Shown here in pieces: positions 30,571 through 30,659 of a stretch of DNA of 30,659 bases; the stretch's first letter is position 1, and each line of letters starts with the position of its first letter. Made by a program: the position numbers and the translations under genes. Below the pieces are notes generated by a model. The model was not told the DNA's origin. It saw only the letters and a list, made by a program, of their open reading frames with translations, and ran no database searches. The DNA is from WLMZ01 sp037140375 (GTDB taxonomy: Bacteria; Actinomycetota; Acidimicrobiia; Acidimicrobiales; Ilumatobacteraceae): assembly GCA_037140375.1 (NCBI GenBank), contig JBAXER010000030.1, forward strand, positions 1-30,659, given 5' to 3'.

Positions 30571-30659
30571 ATGTCAATGTTCACCCCAATTTGGACCTAT
30601 TACGTGGTGCGCTTTCGTGCGTCGGCCGAGACCGACCGCGATCGCGGCGAAGTGAGCGC
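30571..30659 (+). CDS. Start of a probable Flp-type pilin (partial)
   Basis: Only the first 29 residues are visible before the window ends. AGGAG lies 7 bases before the ATG. The stretch is polar and basic and ends RDRGEVS; in actinobacterial Flp pilins a RG(E/x)..(A/T)EY block precedes the hydrophobic helix, and the prepilin peptidase cuts after the Gly. Position directly after tadC supports this, but the helix itself lies outside the window. A TadE-like pseudopilin or DUF4244 protein is the alternative. Confidence 0.5.
   Translation, partial: MSMFTPIWTYYVVRFRASAETDRDRGEVS

Noticed and set aside
1..30659. tRNA, rRNA, CRISPR arrays, insertion sequences or attachment sites
   Set aside because: I saw no cloverleaf ends, regularly spaced repeats, transposase or integrase motifs. 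A covariance-model scan would be needed to exclude small RNAs.

Overview
The window is gene-dense, high-GC actinobacterial DNA. Several features point to an actinomycete-type lineage: many GTG starts, ATGA/GTGA stop-start overlaps, a mycothiol-dependent formaldehyde dehydrogenase, a WXG100 protein, a SEC-C methionine aminopeptidase and a Tad/Flp pilus operon. The Thr-Ala-Pro linkers on exported proteins are common in Acidimicrobiia (Ilumatobacter-like), but that class assignment is inference. No rRNA, tRNA, CRISPR array, insertion sequence or prophage was recognised. No non-coding stretch exceeds about 250 bases; the longest is 25812-26056.

Layout. 1-3174: a truncated M23 lipoprotein coupled to a PlsC acyltransferase, a divergent LPXTG surface protein, and an RlmI-like rRNA methyltransferase. 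3318-9084 (+): mycothiol formaldehyde detoxification (mscR plus a metallo-beta-lactamase-fold hydrolase), an M20 amidohydrolase, then a flavin electron-transfer module (ferric-reductase-like membrane flavoprotein, FMN-binding protein, ApbE). 9106-11413 (-): release factor 3 and a HAD phosphatase. 11543-12031 (+): a GNAT acetyltransferase. 12028-17870 (-): an omega-amidase-like nitrilase and class I aminotransferase, cytidine deaminase, an SCPx-type thiolase next to a cysteine-free HMG-CoA-synthase-like/DUF35 fusion, and a double NIPSNAP-like protein.

17928-22320 (+): an FadD3-like acyl-CoA ligase, whose divergent promoter region carries a perfect palindrome, then a Nudix hydrolase, a WXG100 protein, a thiamine-binding-family protein overlapping an HTH_22 regulator, and a GNAT-HAD fusion. 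22334-25811: pantothenate kinase (-), a solitary N6-adenine DNA methyltransferase (+) and methionine aminopeptidase (-). 26057-30659 (+): a tightly overlapped Tad operon (CpaB-like, CpaE-like, CpaF/TadA, TadB, TadC) and the start of a probable Flp pilin, cut by the window edge.

How the genes work together: the clearest modules are formaldehyde detoxification, covalent-FMN electron transfer (ApbE loading the FMN-binding protein), CoA-thioester lipid metabolism (ligase, thiolase, synthase-like fusion), and Tad pilus assembly. The best candidates for undescribed biology are the cysteine-free synthase-like/DUF35 fusion with its thiolase partner, the GNAT-HAD fusion, the thiamine-binding/HTH_22 pair and the palindrome in the ligase promoter. 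All calls are from reading the sequence; no database search was run.
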